Assembly (NCBI RefSeq): GCF_031181385.1
Contig: NZ_JAPSKV010000006.1
Location: forward strand, 62,001 to 126,000
From: Fredinandcohnia onubensis
GTDB lineage: Bacteria > Bacillota > Bacilli > Bacillales > Bacillaceae_L
DNA: 64,000 nucleotides
Reading direction: 5' to 3'
The position numbers and the translations under genes were made by a program. Shown here one piece after another: positions 44,165-52,880 of the stretch (the first letter of the stretch is position 1; each line of letters starts with the position of its first letter). The notes beneath the pieces are model-generated. The model was not told the DNA's origin. It did no database searches and was given only the letters and a program-made list of their open reading frames with translations.

Positions 44165-45179
44165 AGATTAAGTAAATAATTAAGAAATATCCCATCATAA
44201 TACAAAGCCCCATTGGCACTCCGAACTTTGCCCACTCCTTACTTGTAATTTCTAATTTCCCTGCTGCGATAATATTAGGGATATTCCCAGGAATAAGCAT
44301 TCCCCCACTAATCAATAATCCTAATAGTATTGATTGAATTGTAAAATGGTCCATTGCCGGGCTGATTTCGGCGGCTGCTAGAGTGGCGTTATCAAGAATC
44401 GCAGAAATCATATTTAGCCAGTAAAGAAGTAGCGGGTCAAGCCCGATGAAATAACGATTGATCATTGGTTCAAAGCCTGCCCCTAATAAGGTTAGGCCCA
44501 TAACGAAAAAATAAATCTTTAACGCCCGTACAAGAATTTCCTCGTATGTTTCAAGATTTGATTTCTTTCCAACCGTTGTTTTATTTCGATTTGGCGGCTC
44601 GACAACAAGGGTGGCCAATAAACCGAAAAGAAGGAGAGATGCAAAAATTTGAAGACCGATTAAGCTTATTAAAAAGAAAAACTCTTCATTTAGTTTACTG
44701 ATCGCAATCGTTGATAAAGGTTCCCCAATGGGTGTTAACGCTGCCCCCATTCCAATTGAAAAACAGGCAATTATCACGAAGCGAATCATAGATGCACGTT
44801 CGAGTTTAAGTGAAGAGGCAACCAAAACAAGTACAAGTGCTGCGATGATAGCCGTTATGATACTTGAAATGAGCCCTAGGATAATGACAACTAATCCTAT
44901 AAATAAGCGGAATGGGATTCTTCGACTTAGTCCAACGATGGATCTTTGTAATGGTGTATGAAACCATTTGAAAAGCAAGCCAGCTATAAAAACAGCTAAC
45001 GTGATCTTGATGGGATCAACTGCTGCTCGTATAAATAGCTGACTGCTAATTACACCACCGACAACCGCAGCAAGTAGCCCCATTGCAAAAAGAAATAACT
45101 CTAGATTTTTCTCAACAATCCTAACCGAAAATGGCAAAAATAGAACGAAGATAAGAATTACTAACAGTCCGATAATCAT
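44163..45179 (-). CDS. DUF1646 family permease
   Basis: 338 residues with about ten membrane segments and no large soluble part. It begins MIIGLLVILIFVLFLPFSVRIVEKNLE and includes GMGAALTPIGEPLSTI and ISAILDNATLAAAEI, motifs resembling NhaD/ArsB-type ion transporters. GEPLST and DNATLAAAEI are the kind of helix-break motifs that form a cation site. Predicted role: cation/proton or anion exchange. ATG follows GAGGTAATGTG. Confidence 0.75.
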   Translation of the reverse strand: MIIGLLVILIFVLFLPFSVRIVEKNLELFLFAMGLLAAVVGGVISSQLFIRAAVDPIKITLAVFIAGLLFKWFHTPLQRSIVGLSRRIPFRLFIGLVVIILGLISSIITAIIAALVLVLVASSLKLERASMIRFVIIACFSIGMGAALTPIGEPLSTIAISKLNEEFFFLISLIGLQIFASLLLFGLLATLVVEPPNRNKTTVGKKSNLETYEEILVRALKIYFFVMGLTLLGAGFEPMINRYFIGLDPLLLYWLNMISAILDNATLAAAEISPAMDHFTIQSILLGLLISGGMLIPGNIPNIIAAGKLEITSKEWAKFGVPMGLCIMMGYFLIIYLI

Positions 45180-45324
45180 TCACATTACCTCAACTTTTCA
45201 TATTTTAGTACGCCTAGGAGCAAGTATTACATTCATATGCAAAAATCGGACAAACTTGCTAAACAATTTGTTACTTATTTAATAGTGTCATTTTTGATTT
45301 ACAAAGATTGTGGAAAGAATAATG

Positions 45325-45356
45325 AACATCTCTCAAGGTTAGAGGGATGTTTTTTA
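45325..45356 (+). terminator. Orphan terminator upstream of the marR-type promoter
   Basis: AACATCTCTC/GAGGGATGTT stem and T run, facing plus, although the nearest gene to the left (45179) is transcribed away from it. It could end a small RNA transcribed from within 45180-45324, remain from a lost gene, or insulate the promoter that follows directly. Confidence 0.6.
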
Positions 45357-45420
45357 TTGACTTTTAGGAGAGTCAGAATTATAGTTAATCATGTTAATAG
45401 TTAAAGTATTTAACTATTAA
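45357..45420 (+). promoter_or_regulatory. Promoter and perfect palindromic operator of the marR-MMPL operon
   Basis: -35 TTGACT (45357-45362), 17-bp spacer, -10 TATAGT (45380-45385). Downstream lies a perfect palindrome with 12-bp arms TTAATAGTTAAA (45394-45405) and TTTAACTATTAA (45409-45420) and a 3-bp centre. Position right after the -10 box implies self-repression by the MarR-type protein. Confidence 0.85.
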
Positions 45421-45456
45421 ATGGTTGAATCTTAATTTGTGAGGTGATAGTGAAAT

Positions 45457-45918
45457 ATGGCTAAAACAAACATTAAGGAATTGGTTGATTTATATGTTGA
45501 TGTTTCGTTTTCAGTGAACACCATTGCAGATTCACTGGTGAAGGAACAACTCGGAACCGAACTTACTAATGAACAGCATTATACACTTCGCTACATAAAT
45601 AAAGTAGGTTCGTGTACATCAACCGAACTTGCAGAGGTTTTTGAAGTGAAAAAAAGTGCAATTACTGCCATCATAAATCGCCTTTTTGAGAAAGGGTTAA
45701 TTGATAGAACACGTGACGAGAATGATCGACGGCTTGTCTATCTTACATTGTCAAAGAGAGGGAAGGTACTTTTTTCAAAAACTGAGGAGAGAGTTAATAA
45801 TCTGGTGGAGTCTATTATTGGTGAATTTTCTGAAGAGGAAATCGTTCAATTTTTAAAAACATATGAAAAGCTTAATGGAATCCTTCAAAAGATAAAACAG
45901 AACAAGGTGGTGGAATAA
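45457..45918 (+). CDS. MarR-family transcriptional regulator
   Basis: 153 residues, ATG after GTGAGGTGATAG. Winged-helix core: CTSTELAEVFEVKKSAITAIINRLFEKGLIDRTRDENDRRLVYLTLS at about 50-100, with long flanking dimerisation helices. It is encoded 2 bp before the efflux gene and preceded by a perfect palindromic operator, so it almost certainly represses this two-gene operon until a lipophilic ligand binds. Confidence 0.93.
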   Translation: MAKTNIKELVDLYVDVSFSVNTIADSLVKEQLGTELTNEQHYTLRYINKVGSCTSTELAEVFEVKKSAITAIINRLFEKGLIDRTRDENDRRLVYLTLSKRGKVLFSKTEERVNNLVESIIGEFSEEEIVQFLKTYEKLNGILQKIKQNKVVE

Positions 45919-45920
45919 GT

Positions 45921-48900
45921 ATGAATTTTATCATTAAACGGAAATGGTTTGTCCTTATCGCATGGGTTGTGATCGTAGCGGGATTATTCCTCGCAGCTCC
46001 GAATATGGGAGACCTTGTGCGCGAAAAAGGGCAGATTACTGTACCAGATGAATATTCATCCTCCATTGCAGGTCAAATTTTAAATGATGCACAGTCCCAA
46101 GAGGGTGGAGGAGATGAAACACAGGTAGCACTTGTATTTCATGATGAAAAGAAGTTGACCGATGATGAAATCAAAGAAACTGAAAAAGCTATCCAACTTC
46201 TTGAAGAAAAGAAAGAGGAAATTGGAATTACTGAAATTCTTACTCATTTTAACGAGGAAACACTAAAGGAACAGCTTGTTTCAGAGGACGGAAAAGCAAT
46301 CCTTGCCTCTGTAACAGTTAGCTGGGATGACCGGGAGCCAAAAGAGGTCAGCGATGCTTTATATCAAGCCATTAAAGATGTAAAAGTTGACCATTATTAT
46401 ACGAGTGAATGGCTCATTAGTGAAGATCTCGTGACTAGTTCACAAGAAGGTTTGAAAAAGACTGAAGGTATTACGGTTGTCTTTATTCTTGTCGTTCTTT
46501 TACTTGTGTTTAGATCTCTCGTAGCACCGATTATTCCACTTGTGATAGTTGGATTTACGTATCTTGCGTCACAATCGATTGTTGCGATGCTGGTTGATAA
46601 ATTTGATTTTCCAATTTCAACTTATACACAGATTTTCCTAGTGGCTATCTTATTTGGAATTGGAACAGACTATTGTATTTTGCTTTTAAGTCGATTTAAA
46701 GAAGAACTATCACAACGAGAAAGCTTAACAGAAGCAATTGTTGAAACGTATAAAAATGCTGGTCGTACAGTATTTTTCAGTGGTGTTGCCGTCATGATTG
46801 GCTTTGCTGCCATCGGTTTTTCTCAGTTCATCTTATACCAATCAGCTGTTGCTGTAGCGGTAGGTGTTGCAATTTTACTAGTTGCATTATTCACGGTCGT
46901 TCCATTCTTTATGGCCGTTTTAGGGAAAAAATTATTCTGGCCATCTAAGCAGAATTTAGAACATGGAGACAGTAAAATCTGGGCAGTTGCTGGAAGATTT
47001 TCATTAAGTCGCCCACTCTTATCTCTATTAATTGTTGCTGCAATCATTGCTCCATTCTTATTTGTGTATGATGGAGAGCTATCTTATAACTCACTAGAAG
47101 AATTAAGTGGAGATGTAAACTCGATTAAAGCATTCAATGCGATTTCGGACAGCTTCAAACCTGGTGAATCCATGCCAACTCAAATCGTCTTGAAAAATGA
47201 TGAGGCAATGGACTCCACAGAGTATATCGAATTAGCCGAAAAAATCAGCCGTGAAGTTGAAAAGGTGGACCTTGTTGACTCTGTTCGCTCTGTCACAAGA
47301 CCAACTGGTGAACCAATTGAGGATTTATTCGTTGCAAATCAAGCAAAAACACTTGAAGAAGGTCTTGGTGAAGGAAAAGACGGACTAACTCAAATCAAAG
47401 ACGGGCTTGAAGAGGCTGGTAGTGAACTTGCAAAATCAGAGCCAGAGCTTAAAACCGCCACTGATGGAATCGGTGAATTAATAACTGGAACCAATCAAGT
47501 AAAATCTGGCCTAACAGAGATCCAAACAAACCTTTCAAAAATCGAGTCAGGTATCCGTAGCGGAACAGCTGGAATCGATACGATGATTGCTCAAGTTGAC
47601 AAAGCAAAGGCTGGATCAGAAGAATTATTAAACTATTATAATACGAAACTATTAGTAGGTTATAAAGAGGCACAAAGTGGAATTGTTGGTTTGCAAACGG
47701 GCTACACTGAAATAGCAAATGCCCTCCAACAATTAACTACTGGTGTGAACCAGCTAAATGAAGGTGGATTTGCTTATCTAGAAGGCTACTATATTCATGC
47801 AGAGAGTGGCCAAAGTATTGCTGGTGATGATGTATATAAAGGAATGAAGCAATCCTTGCAAGGGATCCCAAAATTATCAGCGGGGATTCAAGAACTAAAT
47901 GGTCATCTTTCGGAAGTAAATACCGGAATGACGCAAGCTAATGCAGGATTTGAACAATTGCTCAAAGAACAAGCAGCGCTTCCAGCTGGTCTTGAACAGT
48001 TAATTGCTGGTTTGGAAGAACTAAAAGGTGGACTTGTCCAAGCGGCAAATGGCCAAGGTCAAATCGTTCAAGGAATGCCACAAATTACAAACGGCCTAAC
48101 AGGAATTAATGATGGCCAACAGCAACTCCTTCATGGATTCGGAAGTCTAGGTGGTCAATTAACACAATTAACAGATGGACTGACTCAAAGTGCTGATGGT
48201 CTAGAGCAGGTTTCGGATGGATTAGGATCAGCTCAAGAATATTTATCAAATCTCTCAAACTCTGAAGAATTAAATGCTTTCTATATGCCTGAAGAAGTAC
48301 TCGAGAGTGAAGATTTTGCACAAGTCCTTGACGTATACATGTCAAAAGATCGCAAAGTCATGACATTAGATGTCATCTTTGAAGCGAACCCGTACTCTAA
48401 CGAGGCAATGGCACAAATCGAGGAAATCGAAGCAGCTGTTGCACGAGCAACAAAAGATACCAAGCTTGAAAATGCAGATGTCGCCCTTGGTGGTATTACA
48501 AGTACCAATACCGATTTAAGTAAAATGTCTGAACAAGATTACTCACGTACAATCGTGTTAATGTTTATTGGTATTGCGCTCATCTTAATTTTCTTGTTCC
48601 GTTCGTTAATCATGCCACTCTATCTCATAGGTTCATTAATTTTAACCTATTACACATCAATGGCCATTAATGAAGTTATTTTCGTCAATATTCTCGGATA
48701 TTCCGGAATCAGCTGGGCGGTGCCATTCTTTGGATTTGTCATCTTAGTTGCACTCGGTGTCGACTATAGTATTTTCCTAATGGACCGCTTCAATGAATAC
48801 CGTGATATTCCAGTAGCTGAAGCAATGCTTCTCTCCATGAAGAAGATGGGAACTGTTATTATCTCAGCAGCTATCATTCTTGGAGGAACATTTGCAGCCA

Positions 48901-49058
48901 TGATGCCATCTGGAATGCTCTCCTTGCTCCAGATTGCATCAATTACACTCGTCGGTCTCATGTTATACGCATTTGTGATTCTGCCATTATTTATCCCAGT
49001 TATGGTCAAAAACTTTGGCATCGCCAACTGGTGGCCATTCAAACGACCAACCAATTAA
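45921..49058 (+). CDS. MMPL/RND-family export protein
   Basis: 1045 residues. The MMPL layout is doubled: helix 1 then extracytoplasmic domain (about 30-165), five helices (about 170-345 with GIGTDYCILLLSRFKEEL), helix 7, a very long extracytoplasmic stretch (about 385-845), and the last five helices (with ALGVDYSIFLMDRFNEY). The two GxxxDYxxFLxxRxxE motifs carry proton-relay Asp residues. The long central segment is full of G-L-x-Q/E-L/I heptads (for example QLTDGLTQSADGLEQVSDGL) and probably forms extended coiled coils spanning the wall, as in YhgE/Pip-like proteins. Likely drug or lipid export controlled by the MarR partner. Confidence 0.9.
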   Translation: MNFIIKRKWFVLIAWVVIVAGLFLAAPNMGDLVREKGQITVPDEYSSSIAGQILNDAQSQEGGGDETQVALVFHDEKKLTDDEIKETEKAIQLLEEKKEEIGITEILTHFNEETLKEQLVSEDGKAILASVTVSWDDREPKEVSDALYQAIKDVKVDHYYTSEWLISEDLVTSSQEGLKKTEGITVVFILVVLLLVFRSLVAPIIPLVIVGFTYLASQSIVAMLVDKFDFPISTYTQIFLVAILFGIGTDYCILLLSRFKEELSQRESLTEAIVETYKNAGRTVFFSGVAVMIGFAAIGFSQFILYQSAVAVAVGVAILLVALFTVVPFFMAVLGKKLFWPSKQNLEHGDSKIWAVAGRFSLSRPLLSLLIVAAIIAPFLFVYDGELSYNSLEELSGDVNSIKAFNAISDSFKPGESMPTQIVLKNDEAMDSTEYIELAEKISREVEKVDLVDSVRSVTRPTGEPIEDLFVANQAKTLEEGLGEGKDGLTQIKDGLEEAGSELAKSEPELKTATDGIGELITGTNQVKSGLTEIQTNLSKIESGIRSGTAGIDTMIAQVDKAKAGSEELLNYYNTKLLVGYKEAQSGIVGLQTGYTEIANALQQLTTGVNQLNEGGFAYLEGYYIHAESGQSIAGDDVYKGMKQSLQGIPKLSAGIQELNGHLSEVNTGMTQANAGFEQLLKEQAALPAGLEQLIAGLEELKGGLVQAANGQGQIVQGMPQITNGLTGINDGQQQLLHGFGSLGGQLTQLTDGLTQSADGLEQVSDGLGSAQEYLSNLSNSEELNAFYMPEEVLESEDFAQVLDVYMSKDRKVMTLDVIFEANPYSNEAMAQIEEIEAAVARATKDTKLENADVALGGITSTNTDLSKMSEQDYSRTIVLMFIGIALILIFLFRSLIMPLYLIGSLILTYYTSMAINEVIFVNILGYSGISWAVPFFGFVILVALGVDYSIFLMDRFNEYRDIPVAEAMLLSMKKMGTVIISAAIILGGTFAAMMPSGMLSLLQIASITLVGLMLYAFVILPLFIPVMVKNFGIANWWPFKRPTN

Positions 49059-49062
49059 TCAA

Positions 49063-49097
49063 AACGAGGCTCCCTGTTGCAGGGGCCTTGTTTTTTT
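49063..49097 (+). terminator. Terminator after the MMPL gene
   Basis: AACGAGGCTCCCTG/GCAGGGGCCTTGTT stem and seven T residues. Confidence 0.85.
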
Positions 49098-49116
49098 AGG
49101 CTAAGTTAAATGTTAT

Positions 49117-49452
49117 TCACTCAATATAACTCCGATAAATCTTTTCAATTTTTTCCTTAAAGGGTTCCATCGGGACAAAACGTGCTTCCCTTACATACTC
49201 CTTACCGTCTACAAATAAAAGCAGAACCGGAACTGTAAAAATGGAAAAATAACCTGCAACGTCTTCAACATCATCGGCATTCACAGATCCAAGTTGTATT
49301 TCGGGGAAATCACCCATTACTTCCCTAACCTGAGGCAATAATGAATGGCACACACTGCAATCTGTTCTTGAAATGTATATAAAAGATAGCGGATGCTCTT
49401 TTATAAAATGTTGTATATTATCAACAGATGTTAATTCAATAAATTCTCTCAT
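49117..49452 (-). CDS. Thioredoxin-like protein
   Basis: 111 residues, cytoplasmic, ATG after GGAGGCCC. The active-site region is ISRTDCSVCHSLLPQVREVM, giving CSVC in place of the WCGPC of classical thioredoxin. The cis-Pro is in FTVPVLLLFVDG. Such Bacillus proteins act as thiol reductants or bacillithiol/persulfide-handling enzymes. The gene diverges from a membrane-anchored TlpA-type protein across a symmetric 22-bp site. Confidence 0.85.
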   Translation of the reverse strand: MREFIELTSVDNIQHFIKEHPLSFIYISRTDCSVCHSLLPQVREVMGDFPEIQLGSVNADDVEDVAGYFSIFTVPVLLLFVDGKEYVREARFVPMEPFKEKIEKIYRSYIE

Positions 49453-49581
49453 TTTGGGCCTCCAAACAAAATATGATATTTATAAAGTGCGTAAGCCTTC
49501 ATACTTTTAAACCACTCAGAGCATTGATTGTGTGAATAGATAAAAAAGATGTTTTGCACATATTATAATTTCTTCGTGTGT

Positions 49582-49603
49582 ATTATACCCTGTGTGGTAT
49601 AAT
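49582..49603. promoter_or_regulatory. Symmetric site between divergent thiol-redox genes (CsoR/CstR-like)
   Basis: ATTATACC (49582-49589) and GGTATAAT (49596-49603) around CTGTGT. The TATACC...GGTATA outline resembles CsoR/CstR-family operators. Each arm also contains a TATAAT hexamer facing outward into one of the two divergent genes, so the site may equally be two face-to-face -10 boxes. Confidence 0.5.
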
Positions 49604-49632
49604 GGTGTACAATAGCACAGTGGAGGTAAAAG

Positions 49633-50691
49633 ATGGATTTCATACAAATTGGCTCTCTAGCCATCATGACAAAATGGATCATCCTTGGAGTTGGCATCAT
49701 CGCAGGCCTTATCATAGCACGGGCTTGGTTAGCAAAAACAACATCAACTGACAATACCAAAAGCATTATCAATCTACTCACTAATGGCATTTTCATTGGC
49801 TTTTTAGCGTGGAAGGGAAGTTTATTCCTTTTAGAGCCAGCACTCGTCATCAAAAGTCCGATGTCTTTACTCTATTTTACCGGAGGAACAAAAGGATTAG
49901 CGATTGCAGTTGTTATTATATTACTCTATTTTCTATATCACCTAAAAAAGAGAACAGTAACAAAATCGCACCTCATTCGCTCAGTGCTTATTGTGAGCTT
50001 CTCAACCTCTATGCTCTATGATTTACTAGCGCTATTTTTACTTCGCGATGACAGTGTTTTTCATTTTATAAGATCAATGGGTGCATTCTTTCTTTTATTG
50101 TTGACACTCTATAATAAAGGACAACAAAAAAAGGAAGTGCTTCATGAGATGAAAAAAGCAGCGTTAATCGTTGGTTTAACTGGACTTATTGTGTGGACGG
50201 TCAATAGTAATATTTCTTTCGCTACCTCGACAGAAGATGTAAAAGCAACTGAGGTTGAAGTTGGAATTTCTGAAGGGCAATTGGCACCTAATTTTACCTT
50301 AAAAACAACAAGTGGAGAAGAAATGAAGCTTTCAGAGTTTAGAGGGAAGACGGTTATTTTAAACTTTTGGGCAAGCTGGTGCCCACCATGTAAAGCTGAA
50401 ATGCCTCATATGCAAGAGTTTTATGTGGAAAATAAACAATCCAATGCCGCGCTAGTATCCGTAAATCTTACAACTGCAGAGAAAAAGAGCTCGGATGTTG
50501 CGAAATTTGTGGATGAATATAAGCTCACCTTTCCAGTCTTACTTGATGAGGAGGGTAATATTGGACAAATCTATCAAGCATACGCCATTCCGACGAGTTA
50601 TTTAATTGATTCCAAGGGCATCGTCCGGAAAAAAATTGTCGGGCCGATGGATAAGGAAATGATGACAGAGTTAATTAATAGTGTGAATTAA
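49633..50691 (+). CDS. Membrane protein with C-terminal TlpA/ResA-type thiol-disulfide oxidoreductase domain
   Basis: 352 residues. The first ~205 residues hold about six hydrophobic segments (for example IILGVGIIAGLIIARAWLA and LIVGLTGLIVWTV). A linker leads to an extracytoplasmic thioredoxin domain (about 215-352) with GQLAPNFTLKTTSGEEMKLSEFRGKTVILNFWASWCPPCKAEMPHM, where CPPC is the redox pair, and cis-Pro in AIPTSYLIDSKG. ResA/TlpA proteins usually have a single anchor, so the multi-pass N-terminal half is an unusual fusion that might pass electrons through the membrane, though it has no obvious Cys pair. ATG follows AGTGGAGG. Confidence 0.85.
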   Translation: MDFIQIGSLAIMTKWIILGVGIIAGLIIARAWLAKTTSTDNTKSIINLLTNGIFIGFLAWKGSLFLLEPALVIKSPMSLLYFTGGTKGLAIAVVIILLYFLYHLKKRTVTKSHLIRSVLIVSFSTSMLYDLLALFLLRDDSVFHFIRSMGAFFLLLLTLYNKGQQKKEVLHEMKKAALIVGLTGLIVWTVNSNISFATSTEDVKATEVEVGISEGQLAPNFTLKTTSGEEMKLSEFRGKTVILNFWASWCPPCKAEMPHMQEFYVENKQSNAALVSVNLTTAEKKSSDVAKFVDEYKLTFPVLLDEEGNIGQIYQAYAIPTSYLIDSKGIVRKKIVGPMDKEMMTELINSVN

Positions 50692-50692
50692 A

Positions 50693-50726
50693 AAAGAAAA
50701 GTGAGTCGGTCACTTTTCTTTTTTTT
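50693..50726. terminator. Bidirectional terminator
   Basis: AAAAGAAAAGTGA/TCACTTTTCTTTT stem. The convergent DUF1836 gene stops within it at 50710. Confidence 0.85.
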
Positions 50727-51270
50727 CGCCCTGATCTTGAATGAGTTCGTCCACCAAGGCTTCGGCTGCACGACGATAAAATTGGCTAGCTGTAATAAAG
50801 GATAGAATCAAAAGCACCTTTTCTAGATTTTCATCCTCGGAAGCGCCGATAACTTCTGAAACATCTTTCATTTTCGTATCGACATCTTCTTTGAATTCAG
50901 TTGCATTTTTTTTATAGAGAGCAAGATAGCTCTTATAAAATTCCTCGAGCTCGAACTCTTCATCATTCATGATTCTTTGATTTACACCATCAAGTGTTGC
51001 CTTGATATCATTGATTGATAGCCCACCTTTAAGCTGGTAAATCAAACTCAATAAAAGTAAATGCTCTCTCGAATATTTTTTGTTTTTAATCGGAATCAGC
51101 AATTTACCTTTTGCGTAATTGTTAATCATGGTTTTCGTAAGTACCTTTTCATCCTCATTTCTTTTTGTGGGACTAAACGTATTTTCAAAGAGTTGGATGA
51201 CTTGGTCCATGTATAAATCAATATGTGGAATGTCCTCTAAAAAAATATTCTTATCAACATCTATATTCAT
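50710..51270 (-). CDS. DUF1836 domain protein (MerR-like HTH)
   Basis: 186 residues, ATG after GAGGTCATTACC. DUF1836 features: DQVIQLFENTF, KVLTKTMINNYAKGKLLIPIKNKKYSREHLLLLSLIYQLKGGLSINDIKATL (about 60-115), which folds as a MerR-type winged helix. The C-terminal half is acidic and helical and may dimerise. It is probably a transcription factor with unknown target; the gene is monocistronic. Confidence 0.82.
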   Translation of the reverse strand: MNIDVDKNIFLEDIPHIDLYMDQVIQLFENTFSPTKRNEDEKVLTKTMINNYAKGKLLIPIKNKKYSREHLLLLSLIYQLKGGLSINDIKATLDGVNQRIMNDEEFELEEFYKSYLALYKKNATEFKEDVDTKMKDVSEVIGASEDENLEKVLLILSFITASQFYRRAAEALVDELIQDQGEKKEK

Positions 51271-51438
51271 GGTAATGACCTCATTTATAACGTTATTATT
51301 TGTTACCTAGTTTACTCTATAACAAACAGAAAGTAAATGTTGACTACTTGGTGAAAGGTGTATATGATTATATGTAGTATTAAAAACTATATGAAATAGT
51401 ATCCTAAATAAAATTAAATTAGATGAGCGGTGAGAAAT

Positions 51439-52110
51439 ATGAAAATTGTATGTTTTGGTGATAGTTTAACTAGAGGTGTTTCTTTTGTGAAAGGTCGCAT
51501 GCGAATCTTGAAAGAAAATTATCCTGCATTTTTACAGCAATTTGCTTCTGATCACATCACTGTTATAAATAAAGGTGTCTTTAATGATAATTCCGATTTA
51601 TTGTTGTCCCGAGTTGAAAAAGATGTGGTTGCCGAACACCCTGATTACGTAATCATAAATATTGGTGGCAATGACTGCAATTTTAAATGGGATGAAGTGG
51701 CTAAGAATCCTGAAGATGAGCATCAGCCAATTGTGCCAATTGAACGATATATGGAAAACCTGAAAAATATAATTCAACGAATCCAAGAAACGAATAGTAC
51801 TCCAATTTTGATGACCTTGCCACCACTTGACCCTGTTCGGTATTACAAGCTACTTGCACAAACGTATGGCAGTTCAATCAGTCATTGGATTAGTCTTCAA
51901 GGAGGCATCGAGCACTGGCACGGTCTCTATAATCGCAGTCTGAATAGCCTAGCTGAGCAATTAAATGTCTTAAAAATTGATGTTCGTACAGCCATAAAAA
52001 ATGCTGGGAACTTAAATGATTTTATTAGTGATGATGGGATTCATTTGACAGGTGAAGGGTACAAAACAATGAGTAGTGCCATTTTCTCTTCTTTAGTGAA
52101 AACAAAATAA
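51439..52110 (+). CDS. SGNH/GDSL-family hydrolase
   Basis: 223 residues from ATG 51439, with GCGGTGAG upstream. No signal peptide is apparent, so probably cytoplasmic. Block I VCFGDSLTRG carries the catalytic Ser, block III IGGNDC the oxyanion-hole Asn, and block V DDGIHLTGEGY the Asp and His of the triad. Such enzymes are esterases or acyl-thioesterases with broad substrates. Own promoter and terminator. Confidence 0.88.
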   Translation: MKIVCFGDSLTRGVSFVKGRMRILKENYPAFLQQFASDHITVINKGVFNDNSDLLLSRVEKDVVAEHPDYVIINIGGNDCNFKWDEVAKNPEDEHQPIVPIERYMENLKNIIQRIQETNSTPILMTLPPLDPVRYYKLLAQTYGSSISHWISLQGGIEHWHGLYNRSLNSLAEQLNVLKIDVRTAIKNAGNLNDFISDDGIHLTGEGYKTMSSAIFSSLVKTK

Positions 52111-52117
52111 AAGGACT

Positions 52118-52146
52118 ATGCCACTTGTATAATAGGTGGCATTTTT
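52118..52146 (+). terminator. Terminator after the GDSL hydrolase gene
   Basis: ATGCCAC/GTGGCAT stem followed by TTTT. Confidence 0.75.
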
Positions 52147-52260
52147 CTATTCAAAATGGAATACAACAAGAGTAATGTGAAAAACTGTATATCAATGGAC
52201 ATAAGCAAATAGGAAAGCTAAGATAAAAACATGAGAATGAGTAAAGGTAGATGAAAACAA

Positions 52261-52842
52261 ATGAACTATTATAAATCTGATTACATACTTACGATGAAGG
52301 ATATTGTTCGTGAGGGACATCCGATTTTAGCTGAGAAAACAAAAGAGGTTCCTGTGCCGCTTGCAGAAGATGACAAGGAATCCCTTATTAGCATGATGAA
52401 TTATATAAAAAACAGCCAGGACCCAGCGCTTGCGAAAAAGTACGGGTTACGACCTGGAGTTGGTTTATCTGCAAACCAAGTTGGTATCAATAAGCGTATG
52501 TTTGTCGCCTATTTTACAGACTTTGATGACAAATTGCATGAATACCACGTAGTGAACCCGAAAATTGTGAGTCATTCGGTATCCATGACTTATTTGCCAG
52601 AAGGAGAAGGATGTCTATCGGTCGATCGCCCGGTAGAAGGCTATGTTCCTAGGTATGAAAAAATAAAAGTGAAAGCATATGATATCAATGGTCAGGAATT
52701 TACTCTTCGTTTAAAAGGCTATGCCTCTATCGTCTTTCAACATGAAATCGACCATCTAAATGGAATCATGTTTTACGATCATGTCAACAAAGAGAATCCA
52801 TTTAAACTTCCAGAAAACGTAGAAATCAAGAGCCTCTATTAA
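52261..52842 (+). CDS. def: Peptide deformylase
   Basis: 193 residues. All three deformylase motifs are present: GVGLSANQVG (motif 1, GxGLxAxQ), EGCLSVD (motif 2, metal Cys) and QHEIDHLNG (motif 3, HExxH). It removes the formyl group from nascent proteins. The ATG at 52261 is preceded by AAAGGTAGATG. An ATG at 52294 (MKDIVREGHP) would match other deformylase starts but lacks a ribosome site. The gene is not beside fmt, so it is probably a second deformylase of the B. subtilis YkrB type. An aminotransferase-fold lyase gene follows in about 40 bp. Confidence 0.93.
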   Translation: MNYYKSDYILTMKDIVREGHPILAEKTKEVPVPLAEDDKESLISMMNYIKNSQDPALAKKYGLRPGVGLSANQVGINKRMFVAYFTDFDDKLHEYHVVNPKIVSHSVSMTYLPEGEGCLSVDRPVEGYVPRYEKIKVKAYDINGQEFTLRLKGYASIVFQHEIDHLNGIMFYDHVNKENPFKLPENVEIKSLY

Positions 52843-52880
52843 TACAATTGGTAATTCCAAAGAATTTTGGAGGGATATGC

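Noticed and set aside
45472-45918. Frameshift between the MarR and MMPL genes
   Set aside because: The genes are separated by 2 bp with normal stop and start; both products are full length.
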